A DNA stretch of 25,907 nt, from assembly GCA_045106055.1 (NCBI GenBank), contig JBGCED010000084.1, forward strand, positions 1-25,907. The letters run 5' to 3'. This DNA is from JBGCED01 sp045106055. Its GTDB lineage: Bacteria; Pseudomonadota; Alphaproteobacteria; CBDDJK01. Positions 16,976 to 23,740 of the stretch are shown piece by piece. The notes beneath the pieces are model-generated. The model was not told the origin of the DNA. It saw only the letters and a list, made by a program, of their open reading frames with translations, and searched no databases. The position numbers and the translations under genes were made by a program. Each line of letters starts with the position of its first letter. Position 1 is the stretch's first letter.

Positions 16976-16992
16976 GTTTCATTATTTGAAAC
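16976..16992. promoter_or_regulatory. Palindrome GTTTCA-N5-TGAAAC, candidate IclR-family operator
   Basis: This is a perfect 6-bp inverted repeat with a 5-bp spacer, in the region between the two divergent arms of the sugar locus. Its size and TTTCA/TGAAA half-sites resemble known operators of IclR-family regulators such as KdgR. It covers the proposed -35 of the regulator gene and lies just after the proposed start point of the binding-protein transcript, so one bound dimer could affect both. Confidence 0.5.
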
Positions 16993-17015
16993 TAAATTTT
17001 AACTATTGATATTAA
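16986..17015 (+). promoter_or_regulatory. Predicted promoter of the IclR-type regulator gene
   Basis: TTGAAA (16986-16991) and TATTAA (17010-17015) are separated by 18 bp. Transcription would begin near 17022, giving a leader of about 25 nt. The -35 overlaps one palindrome and the start point falls inside the second, the arrangement expected for autorepression. Its -10 shares bases with the -10 of the opposite promoter. Confidence 0.45.
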
Positions 17016-17039
17016 GACATGATTACCCTATCATGTCAA
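17009..17039 (-). promoter_or_regulatory. Predicted promoter of the sugar uptake/degradation operon
   Basis: On the minus strand a consensus TTGACA (17039-17034) is followed 19 bp later by TAATAT (17014-17009). The spacer is longer than the ideal 17 bp, which suits a regulated promoter. Nearly the whole spacer is taken up by the perfect palindrome at 17016-17037, so a protein bound there would exclude RNA polymerase. The predicted leader is about 80 nt. Confidence 0.5.
17016..17037. promoter_or_regulatory. Palindrome GACATGAT-N6-ATCATGTC, candidate operator
   Basis: This is a perfect 8-bp inverted repeat with a 6-bp centre, 9 bp before the first ATG of the IclR-type gene. It sits inside the spacer of the divergent operon promoter and over the predicted start point of the regulator gene. 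Its half-site differs from that of the GTTTCA palindrome 24 bp away, so a second protein or a second binding mode may be involved. The motif AGACAT recurs in inverted form as ATGTCT at 16939-16944. Confidence 0.5.
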
Positions 17040-17046
17040 TTATATT

Positions 17047-17853
17047 ATGGATAAAATAAACATGCTTGAAAAAACAAAAATACAAGATGGAACAATCGGC
17101 AAGGCATTCAAGCTGCTGGACATCGTAGAAAGCTTTCGCGCGCCCGTTAAATTCAATGATATTCTTGAAAACAGCCCTTTTCCAAAGCCTTCAACCTATC
17201 GGCTATTACAAAATTTGGTCAATCAGGATATGCTAAGCCATAATCAGGATACAGGGCATTATATGCTGGGATCACGCCTTATAAGGCTTGCCCATTCATC
17301 ATGGCAACATGCATCGCTTGCGCCGATTGCCGCGCCTTATTTGGATGCGCTTTCCGATAAAACGGGGGAAACCATTCATCTTGCAAAATTGGATCATGGG
17401 CAAGTGCTTTATCTTGATAAGCGCAATGCAAAACGCCCAATTTCAATGTTTTCTGATGCGGGCAAGATCGCCCCTGCTTACTGCACAGGCGTGGGCAAAG
17501 CCATGCTGGCATTTTTACCGCCAGCTGCCCGTGATGCAATGATCGCGCAGCAAAGCTTTTACCCTCATACCGATCACAGCCTAACCCGCAGCGATGCGCT
17601 TAGCGGCGAACTTGATCGGATCAAGCAAAGCGGCGTTGCGTTTGACCGCGAAGAGCATGAGTTAAATATTATTTGCATCGCCGTGCCGATTCTATCCGAG
17701 TCTCATAGGGTGATGGGCGGCATTTCAATTACAAGTTCAACCACAAGAACAAGCCTTGAACTGCTTGGGCAATATCAACATCAACTTCAACAAACCGCAA
17801 AGGAAATTGGCGATCATGCCAGCGCATGGATGCTGCCAAATATGGGAGGGTAA
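17047..17853 (+). CDS. IclR-family transcriptional regulator
   Basis: This is the probable local repressor of the galactoside genes. The 268 residues hold an N-terminal winged helix-turn-helix (about 15-78: GKAFKLLDIVESF, SPFPKPSTYRLLQNLV, GHYMLGSRLIRLAH) and a C-terminal GAF-like effector domain (about 92-255: LDALSDKTGETIHLAKLD, AYCTGVGKAMLAFLP, DREEHELNIICIAVPI, GGISITS). The ATG at 17047 has no Shine-Dalgarno; the ATG at 17062 is an alternative start and would trim five residues. It is divergent from the binding-protein operon, with both promoters in a shared 126-bp region. It ends 6 bp before the transporter ATPase, whose ribosome site lies in its last codons, so the two are probably cotranscribed. 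The effector is likely a galactoside or a KDGal-type intermediate. Confidence 0.9.
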   Translation: MDKINMLEKTKIQDGTIGKAFKLLDIVESFRAPVKFNDILENSPFPKPSTYRLLQNLVNQDMLSHNQDTGHYMLGSRLIRLAHSSWQHASLAPIAAPYLDALSDKTGETIHLAKLDHGQVLYLDKRNAKRPISMFSDAGKIAPAYCTGVGKAMLAFLPPAARDAMIAQQSFYPHTDHSLTRSDALSGELDRIKQSGVAFDREEHELNIICIAVPILSESHRVMGGISITSSTTRTSLELLGQYQHQLQQTAKEIGDHASAWMLPNMGG

Positions 17854-17859
17854 ATTAAT

Positions 17860-18912
17860 ATGTCTGGGGTAACTCTATCAAATATCATCAAACGCTATGG
17901 CGATATTCAGGTCATTAATGGCGTAAATCTTGAAATTGAAGCGGGAGAATTTTGCGTGTTTGTTGGACCGTCTGGCTGCGGAAAATCAACGCTTTTGCGC
18001 ATGATTGCGGGGCTTGAAGACATAAGTGCGGGGAATGTCCATATTGGCGCACGGGATGTAACCCATAGCGATGCTGCGGATCGCGGCATTGCGATGGTGT
18101 TTCAAACCTATGCGCTTTATCCGCATATGAGTGTTGAGGAAAATATCACCTTTGGGCTTCGCATGAACGGCGTTGATAAGGCAACCATCAACACAAAGCT
18201 TGCCGAGGTGTCAAAGATTTTAAAGCTGGAAGAATATTTAAAGCGCAAGCCAAAGGCGCTTTCAGGCGGGCAGCGCCAACGGGTGGCAATCGGGCGTGCC
18301 TTGGTGCGCGGGCCAGAGGTTTTTCTGTTTGATGAACCGCTTTCTAATCTGGATGCAGAGCTGCGCGTGGATATGCGGGTTGAAATTGCCCGTTTGCATA
18401 AGGAAATTGGCGCAACCATGATCTATGTCACCCATGATCAGGTGGAAGCGATGACCCTTGCCGATAAAATTGTTGTGCTGCGTTCTGGCGTGATTGAACA
18501 GGTTGGCGCGCCGATGACTCTTTATAATGATCCTGACAGTAAATTTGTCGCAGGCTTTATCGGCTCACCCGCCATGAATTTCATTGAAGCCCATATCAAA
18601 GATGGCAGCATTCATGCAGCAGGACTTAATGCAGATAAAATCATTCCGCCGCCTGCAGCAGGCAGCAGCTTTATCATTGGGCTGCGCCCCGAACATATAA
18701 AGCTTGATCCAACAGGCAATGCGCTTACCGTTGATATTGTTGAAAAGCTGGGCGGGGTCACCTATGTCTATGCCCTTAATCAAGAGGGAAAGCGGTTAAT
18801 CATTGAAACAAAATCCAGTGATGCCCCGCAGCAAGGCGATCAAATCGGCATTATCTTTGATCCCAAAGATGCCTATTTCTTTGACCCAAGCACCGAAAAA
18901 CGCATCCGTTAA
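17860..18912 (+). CDS. CUT1 sugar ABC transporter ATPase, MalK/UgpC type
   Basis: This subunit drives the importer whose other parts lie on the opposite strand. In order along the 350 residues: Walker A GPSGCGKST (36-44), Q-loop VFQTYALYPHMSV, signature LSGGQRQRVAIGRAL, Walker B VFLFDEPLSNLD, H-loop VTHDQVEAMTLADK, and then a C-terminal OB-like regulatory domain from about residue 235, with GLRPEHIKL typical of the group. GGGAGGG (17844-17850), overlapping the end of the regulator gene, gives a strong ribosome site. The ATPase is coexpressed with the regulator rather than with its permeases, so basal ATPase would be present before induction of the rest. Confidence 0.95.
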   Translation: MSGVTLSNIIKRYGDIQVINGVNLEIEAGEFCVFVGPSGCGKSTLLRMIAGLEDISAGNVHIGARDVTHSDAADRGIAMVFQTYALYPHMSVEENITFGLRMNGVDKATINTKLAEVSKILKLEEYLKRKPKALSGGQRQRVAIGRALVRGPEVFLFDEPLSNLDAELRVDMRVEIARLHKEIGATMIYVTHDQVEAMTLADKIVVLRSGVIEQVGAPMTLYNDPDSKFVAGFIGSPAMNFIEAHIKDGSIHAAGLNADKIIPPPAAGSSFIIGLRPEHIKLDPTGNALTVDIVEKLGGVTYVYALNQEGKRLIIETKSSDAPQQGDQIGIIFDPKDAYFFDPSTEKRIR

Positions 18913-18925
18913 TATTCATTATTTG

Positions 18926-18953
18926 GGTTTAACGCCTAACCTTGGGTTTTTTT
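18926..18953 (+). terminator. Weak candidate terminator after the ATPase gene
   Basis: GGTTTA (18926-18931) can pair with TAACC (18937-18941) with one bulged T. The 3' side is followed within 5 nt by a run of seven T (18947-18953). The stem is short, and the T-run codes for the last lysines of the convergent NTPase gene, so support is modest. Confidence 0.35.
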
Positions 18954-20948
18954 ATAGGCATCAATGGACTTTAATGCGATTTGGATTGATTCGGAACATT
19001 TTTTTAATTTCAATTTCGTTACGCCCTTATCCATAGAAGTAATTTTTGTCTTCAGTGCTTTATCCAACTGTTCAAGCCATCCTTTCTCTTTTATTAAATC
19101 GGATTCAGGTGGAATTTCTTTAAATCTTGCTGCTAAGGCAGATGCCACATAAGGCTTATCCGCATTGGACATATTGCAAAAAGTTTCAACAAAATCCGCT
19201 ATGTCTATATCTTGCAAGATCGGGCTATCTTGGAATAAATGGGATTGACCTGGTGACGGGGATAGCATAACAACAAGCCTCTTAGGATCATCTTGCATGT
19301 TGTAAAGAATTTCCTTGGCACCCCCTACTAGATTTTTGCGATGGGAATCTCTAACCGCAACATTAAGTGCTCCGGTTAAGGTTCGAAATGCTTCCGTATT
19401 TTGTGCTCGAAACATCATGCCGTGATAATCAACATCATACCTATTGATAAAAGCATACGCATCTCTATCGCATGGCAACTTGCCCGTTTCCGCAAGCGCT
19501 TTGATATAATTTTCAAAAAGTGCAACAATGTCAGAAATGGTTTCAGTGATGACTTCAAACTCGGCAAGCTCTAAAAATATTCCATATAGATGCTGGATTT
19601 CACCAAGAGCGGTAAATTGCCGATTCTCAAGCGATTCCCATACAGAATTATGCAGCTTTCCAAATTCTTCTTCTCCCAAATAATGAAAATTCCATAATTT
19701 TTGCCAATCAGGCATATCGCTGGAAGAGAAAAAACGGGTTTGCTTCAATTCATCATTGATTGCGGCCCTATCCATGATTCCCTTGTGAAATAAATTGTCC
19801 CAGATTTGCACCTTCAATAAGGGTTCATACAAATTGATTCGGGCTTTATATTTCTCTTCAATGGCAGAATATTTTTTTGAAGCATCATTTTTCCCTGTGT
19901 GCGCTGCTAAATGGCTTTCATAAAATTTGCTAATTTCACCCGCTGCAATTTCACCTGCATAAATTTCCATGGAGAACATGGTAAACAGCTTTAATATTGC
20001 GCTAATAACTTCTTCATTTTTTTGAATGTCTAATTCTAAATTTAAGAAAAACCGCTCAAAATCCATCAGCAATTTTCTAAGCGATCTAAGATTATTATAT
20101 TTGGAACAATGAAAGATGGTAAGGATATTGTCTTTTTCGCGGGCTAGGATTTTTTTAAGACACGGGCATGTGATAACATCATTAACAAGACACGGGCATG
20201 TGATAACATCATTAACAAGACACAGGCATGTGATCACATCATTAACAAATTTATCATAGGTTGCTGCCACATCCGCCTCTATTTCAAAGCTTTTGCCAAT
20301 TAATTTTTCCTTAACCCTGTGCCAGCCATGGGGGCTCTGCTTACCATCTTCAAAAAACTTTGTATCATTGGCAATGATGATCACCTTATAGCCATTTTTT
20401 TCAACAAATTGATTGATAAAGCCAAGCAGGATATTTCTGTCAATCGTGGCGCGTTCTAAATCATCAAAGATTAAAATATATCCCTCTGTCTTGGTGAAAT
20501 AATCAACAAGCTTAAACGCATCAAAATCCCAGCCAAACCATTTACTAGCCATTTTAAAAATTTTTTCAAAAATCCCTGCAGTTTTGCCTGATAAAACGGG
20601 GTACAGCTGCCGAAAGAAATCAGCCTTAATATCTTCCAGACTGGACATACCATAAAGGCTAACTGTTAAGAATTTTGCGCCTTCGTGCTTCCCCTTAAAA
20701 CCTTTCATAAATTTTTGAATGAAAAAGGATTTGCAATATCCCCATATCCCCTTAATCAGCACTGCATATTCTGGGGGCGTGGCTGGGGCTATGCCTAATT
20801 CGTGGTTCCCCTCAAAATCCTTTATAAATTCTTGAATGAAAAAGCTTTTGCCGCAGCCCCACGCCCCCTTAATCAGCACCGCATATTCTGGGGCTACGCT
20901 TAATTTGCAATAATGATTTAAAAAATCGGTGATATGATCATTTTTCAT
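18936..20948 (-). CDS. KAP-like P-loop NTPase with duplicated Walker A segment
   Basis: I do not recognise a named gene. The 670-residue protein starts with a P-loop NTPase domain: Walker A GAWGCGKS (28-35), a second copy GIWGYCKS (67-74) that has lost the invariant glycine, VSLYGMSSLEDI (96-107), Walker B ILIFDDLERA (158-167) and a sensor-like VIIIANDTKFFED (189-201). The DDLER Walker B and the overall order resemble KAP-type NTPases, a group that includes PifA, which excludes phage T7. No membrane helices are seen. The decapeptide xVNDVITCxC occurs three times (234-263), then a long helical region of no known family. The gene is more AT-rich than its neighbours, has no Shine-Dalgarno, and starts 33 bp after lexA on the same strand. 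It is probably an accessory gene; a defence role is a hypothesis only. The frame is fully open. Confidence 0.75.
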   Translation of the reverse strand: MKNDHITDFLNHYCKLSVAPEYAVLIKGAWGCGKSFFIQEFIKDFEGNHELGIAPATPPEYAVLIKGIWGYCKSFFIQKFMKGFKGKHEGAKFLTVSLYGMSSLEDIKADFFRQLYPVLSGKTAGIFEKIFKMASKWFGWDFDAFKLVDYFTKTEGYILIFDDLERATIDRNILLGFINQFVEKNGYKVIIIANDTKFFEDGKQSPHGWHRVKEKLIGKSFEIEADVAATYDKFVNDVITCLCLVNDVITCPCLVNDVITCPCLKKILAREKDNILTIFHCSKYNNLRSLRKLLMDFERFFLNLELDIQKNEEVISAILKLFTMFSMEIYAGEIAAGEISKFYESHLAAHTGKNDASKKYSAIEEKYKARINLYEPLLKVQIWDNLFHKGIMDRAAINDELKQTRFFSSSDMPDWQKLWNFHYLGEEEFGKLHNSVWESLENRQFTALGEIQHLYGIFLELAEFEVITETISDIVALFENYIKALAETGKLPCDRDAYAFINRYDVDYHGMMFRAQNTEAFRTLTGALNVAVRDSHRKNLVGGAKEILYNMQDDPKRLVVMLSPSPGQSHLFQDSPILQDIDIADFVETFCNMSNADKPYVASALAARFKEIPPESDLIKEKGWLEQLDKALKTKITSMDKGVTKLKLKKCSESIQIALKSIDAYKKTQG
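19932..19961 (-). repeat. Imperfect 15-bp tandem repeat in the NTPase gene
   Basis: Two 15-bp units, both opening AATTTCACC on the plus strand (19932 and 19947), encode AGEIA and AGEIS. It is a third in-frame duplication in the same gene, short and imperfect, and could be chance on its own. Confidence 0.5.
20157..20250 (-). repeat. 30-bp tandem repeat, three units, in the NTPase gene
   Basis: The units at 20161-20190 and 20191-20220 are identical. The unit at 20221-20250 differs at two internal positions and at its last base. Each encodes ten residues, xVNDVITCxC, so copy-number changes keep the reading frame. Two identical copies point to a recent expansion, with the divergent unit (nearest the gene's 5' end) likely the oldest. 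Confidence 0.95.
20685..20905 (-). repeat. 117-bp tandem duplication covering the Walker A region
   Basis: The block at 20685-20801 matches the block starting at 20802, offset by 117 bp, or exactly 39 codons. Over the first 91 aligned bases I count about 75 matches by eye, so this duplication is older than the 30-bp expansion. The copy nearer the rest of the NTPase domain (20685-20801) carries the damaged P-loop and 9-12 extra bases near its end. Confidence 0.9.
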
Positions 20949-20981
20949 TTTATTAAATAGTGGCGGTTTTTGCGCGCAGGG

Positions 20982-21686
20982 TTAATATTTGCGCAATAAG
21001 CCAACCAAGCGTCCTTGAACATTGATCCGATCGGGGCGGTAATGGTTGATTTGATAATGACGGTTTGCAGGAAATAAGGTGATCATGTCATTCTTATATT
21101 CATAGCGTTTCAAGGTGGCTTCATGCTCATCAATTAATGCCACGATAATTTCCCCGCTTTCTGCTTGATCAATCCGTTCAATCACCACCGTATCACCATC
21201 AAGAATGCCCGCTTCAACCATCGAATCGCCCTCTACCTCCAGCGCATAATGATCGCCCTTGCCCAGCATCGTTACAGGCACTTCAACCATAATTGATTCA
21301 TCGCGCAATGCTTCAATCGGTGTTCCTGCGGCGATCCGCCCATAAAGCGGAAGCTGAATGATATTATCACGCGCGCTTGTTTTTTGCGGCGAAGCTTGCA
21401 CGCCGACAATATCATGGTGGCGAATGCTATCAGAGCGCCGATTGCGCTGCGGAAGCGTTTCTGGATCAATATTTTCAGGCAAGCGCACCACTTCCAATGC
21501 GCGCGCGCGGTTATTCAAACGGGTTAAAAAACCGCGTTCAACCAAACCGCTGATCAAGCGGTGAATCCCTGATTTTGATTTTAAACCAAGCCCTTCTTTC
21601 ATTTCTTCAAAAGACGGCGAAACGCCATGCTTTGCCAAATATTGGTGAATAAAAAGTAACAGATCATATTGTTTTCGGGTAAGCAT
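20982..21686 (-). CDS. lexA: SOS repressor LexA
   Basis: LexA represses DNA-damage genes and cleaves itself when RecA filaments form. The 234 residues hold an N-terminal winged helix (MLTRKQYDLLLFIHQYL, then SPSFEEMKEGLGLKSKSGIHRLISGL) of the alphaproteobacterial type. A linker and an S24 peptidase domain follow, with the cleavage site Ala120-Gly121 in GRIAAGTP, the nucleophile Ser155 in GDSMVEAG and the general base Lys193 in ATLKRYEY. All three catalytic features are intact. The start ATG follows AAAGGGG. Upstream lie a GTTC-N7-type box and a longer palindrome. The next gene on this strand, the KAP-like NTPase, begins 33 bp after its stop with no terminator between. Confidence 0.97.
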   Translation of the reverse strand: MLTRKQYDLLLFIHQYLAKHGVSPSFEEMKEGLGLKSKSGIHRLISGLVERGFLTRLNNRARALEVVRLPENIDPETLPQRNRRSDSIRHHDIVGVQASPQKTSARDNIIQLPLYGRIAAGTPIEALRDESIMVEVPVTMLGKGDHYALEVEGDSMVEAGILDGDTVVIERIDQAESGEIIVALIDEHEATLKRYEYKNDMITLFPANRHYQINHYRPDRINVQGRLVGLLRKY

Positions 21687-21780
21687 TATGCGCCCCTTTC
21701 CATTTTAAAAAGATGATTCATTGCCTTAGAATAAGAATTTATGATGCTTCTTTATTCCAAGCCCAATCAAAATCAACAAT

Positions 21781-21807
21781 AAACGAACAATTCATATTTG
21801 TTCATTT
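21781..21807. promoter_or_regulatory. 27-bp inverted repeat upstream of lexA
   Basis: AAACGAACA and TGTTCATTT flank a 9-bp centre and are complementary at eight of nine positions. The GAACA/TGTTC half-sites resemble LexA half-sites but are spaced too widely for the known GAAC-N4-GTTC form. It lies about 95 bp before the lexA start and inside the probable leader or promoter. Binding protein unknown. Confidence 0.45.
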
Positions 21808-21822
21808 ACACATCCTCTTAAT

Positions 21823-21837
21823 GATCTATTTATGTTC
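21823..21837 (-). promoter_or_regulatory. Candidate LexA box (GTTC-N7-GTTC type, one mismatch)
   Basis: On the minus strand the site reads GAAC-ATAAATA-GATC, one base away from the direct repeat GAAC-N7-GAAC (GTTC-N7-GTTC) used by LexA in many alphaproteobacteria. It lies 8 bp downstream of a TTGACT -35 (21851-21846) and overlaps the expected -10, a repressing position. No perfect copy of the repeat was found in the region. Confidence 0.5.
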
Positions 21838-21860
21838 GCTTATAAAGTCAAGAACGCGGG

Positions 21861-21886
21861 GGTTGTTTTTTCAGCTGAAATCAACC
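21861..21886. other. Inverted repeat after the acyl-CoA dehydrogenase gene
   Basis: GGTTG (21861-21865) and CAACC (21882-21886) enclose the perfect palindrome TTTCAGCTGAAA (21869-21880). It begins at the base next to the stop codon of the upstream gene on the minus strand. No U-run follows, so at best it is a weak or Rho-assisted terminator separating that gene from lexA. Confidence 0.4.
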
Positions 21887-23698
21887 TTAACTTGTGGCGA
21901 TCATATTGGGCGCATGATAGATTTTCTGCTCCAAAGCGGGGACAAGCTGCAACGCAGTTTCAGCATAATAACGGGTGATGCGCTGTTTTTCCGCAAGCAT
22001 TCTTGCGCCGTCATCCCTGCCATTCCCAGCATCGCCTTGATTAGACATTTTGGCATTTAACAGCTGGCTGGTTAGCGAAATACCGCCAGCAACAATTCCA
22101 AATAAATGATTAAAATCCGTGGCAAGCGCTGCCAAGCGATCCGCATTGCCCTGTTGTTTTTCTGCGGATAGGAAAAGAATATGTTCCGCGCCATTGGTTA
22201 GCGCATCAATCGCATTTGCCAAATGTTTTCGAATGATGGCAATATCCCCCCCGATTTCGTCATTCAGGCGGTTAATCAGGCTATTGGCTTCTTCTATATA
22301 TTCATAAATCGCTGCGCCCTTATCTTTGATGATCTTGCGCCCAAGCAAATCCATTGCTTGAATGCCATTTGTGCCTTCATAAATTGGCAGGATTCGGGCA
22401 TCACGGTAATATTGCGCCGCGCCCGCCCCCTCAATAAAGCCAGCGCCGCCATGAACTTGCAGCGCGGTTGAAGCAATCTCAACCCCTTTATCCGTAAAAA
22501 AGGATTTCACAACAGGCACCATTAAATCAACCCGCCGCGCTGCAAAAACACGCCATTCATCGGATTCTGTATGATTGGAAGTATCAAAAGCCAGCATCAC
22601 ATCCATCAATAAAGCGCGCATCGCATGAATATTTGCTTGCATATCCATCATCATACGGCGCACATCAGGATGCTGAATGATCGGCACGCTGTCATCTTGC
22701 CCGCGCTTGCCTTGCTTGCGGTCATGCGCGTAATTATTTGCATTTTGATAGGCACGCTCGGCAATGCCAAGCCCTTGAACGCCAACCATTAGCCGCGCCA
22801 GATTCATCATCGTAAACATAAGCGGCAAGCCTTGATGCTCGCTGCCAACCAAGCTGCCAAGCGCGCCCTTATCCTCGCCATAAGCCATGACGCAAGTGGG
22901 CGATCCGTGAATTCCAAGCTTTGATTCAAGCGCGATTGGCTTTAAATCATTGCGCGCCCCCAAGCTTCCATCGGCTTCCACCAAATATTTTGGTACAATG
23001 AACAGCGAAATGCCGTTTGTGCCAGCGGGTGCGCCCTCAATTCGCGCTAGAACCAAATGAATAATATTATCATAGGCTTCATGGTCGCCATAGGTGATAT
23101 AGATTTTCTGCCCACGAATGTGATAATATTGCCCCGTATCATCCGCATGCGAAAAAACCGCCTTGGTTTTGATCTTGCCCAGATCGCTTCCTGCTTGCGG
23201 TTCGGTCAAATTCATTGTCCCGCTCCACGCGCCTGTGACCAATTTTTCAAGATAGGTGCTTTTTTGAAAATCACTGCCATGATGCGCGATGGCTTCGGCT
23301 GCGCCAATCGTTAATAATGGATTTAAGGCAAAGGCAAGATTTGCCGATTGCAGCATTTCTTGAACTGCTGCTGCCAATGTCCACGGCAAGCCCTGCCCGC
23401 CATAATCAGGATCAAGCGACAGCCCCGTCCACCCCGCATCCCGAAATTGTTTAAAGGCAGCCATCATGGATTCAGGCAGCCGCACCACCCCATTTTCAAG
23501 CATCGCGCCTTGTTGATCGCCATCAATATTGGTCGGGGCAATCACTTCGCTTGCAAATTTCCCTGCTTGATTTAGCAGTTCAACCAAATCATCCGCGTCA
23601 AATTCTTCGCAGCCCTTTATTTTCTTTAGCGCAGCACCAAGCCCCGCATGTTTAATCATAAAGCCATAATCATCCAGCGGCGGCACATAATCGGTCAT
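21887..23698 (-). CDS. Acyl-CoA dehydrogenase (long FadE/DmdC-type)
   Basis: This FAD enzyme introduces the alpha-beta double bond in an acyl-CoA and passes electrons to ETF. At 603 residues it belongs to the long group with an N-terminal helical extension and an extra C-terminal domain, which includes DmdC (methylthiopropionyl-CoA dehydrogenase) and fatty-acyl enzymes. Visible motifs are GWTGLSLDPDYGGQGLP, GTMNLTEPQAGSDLGKIKT, ITYGDHE, LGIHGSPTCVM, QVHGGAGFIEGAGAAQYYRDARI and the catalytic glutamate in PIYEGTNGIQAMDLLGRK (Glu441 from this start). The ATG at 23698 has GGAAG 8 nt upstream and is preferred to the TTG at 23713, which lies inside that site. It follows the response regulator by 42 bp. 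The substrate cannot be settled; a DMSP role would need dmdB or dmdD nearby, and neither is here. Confidence 0.9.
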   Translation of the reverse strand: MTDYVPPLDDYGFMIKHAGLGAALKKIKGCEEFDADDLVELLNQAGKFASEVIAPTNIDGDQQGAMLENGVVRLPESMMAAFKQFRDAGWTGLSLDPDYGGQGLPWTLAAAVQEMLQSANLAFALNPLLTIGAAEAIAHHGSDFQKSTYLEKLVTGAWSGTMNLTEPQAGSDLGKIKTKAVFSHADDTGQYYHIRGQKIYITYGDHEAYDNIIHLVLARIEGAPAGTNGISLFIVPKYLVEADGSLGARNDLKPIALESKLGIHGSPTCVMAYGEDKGALGSLVGSEHQGLPLMFTMMNLARLMVGVQGLGIAERAYQNANNYAHDRKQGKRGQDDSVPIIQHPDVRRMMMDMQANIHAMRALLMDVMLAFDTSNHTESDEWRVFAARRVDLMVPVVKSFFTDKGVEIASTALQVHGGAGFIEGAGAAQYYRDARILPIYEGTNGIQAMDLLGRKIIKDKGAAIYEYIEEANSLINRLNDEIGGDIAIIRKHLANAIDALTNGAEHILFLSAEKQQGNADRLAALATDFNHLFGIVAGGISLTSQLLNAKMSNQGDAGNGRDDGARMLAEKQRITRYYAETALQLVPALEQKIYHAPNMIATS

Positions 23699-23740
23699 GT
23701 TTGAAGCTTCCAATCAAATAAAATAAGTCAAAAAAAAAGA

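Noticed and set aside
20157..20250. CRISPR-like array of 30-bp repeats
   Set aside because: The units are contiguous with no spacers, lie inside an open frame and encode a repeated decapeptide.
21687..21886. Gammaproteobacterial LexA box (CTGT-N8-ACAG)
   Set aside because: No match in the lexA upstream region; the GTTC-type site is the better candidate.
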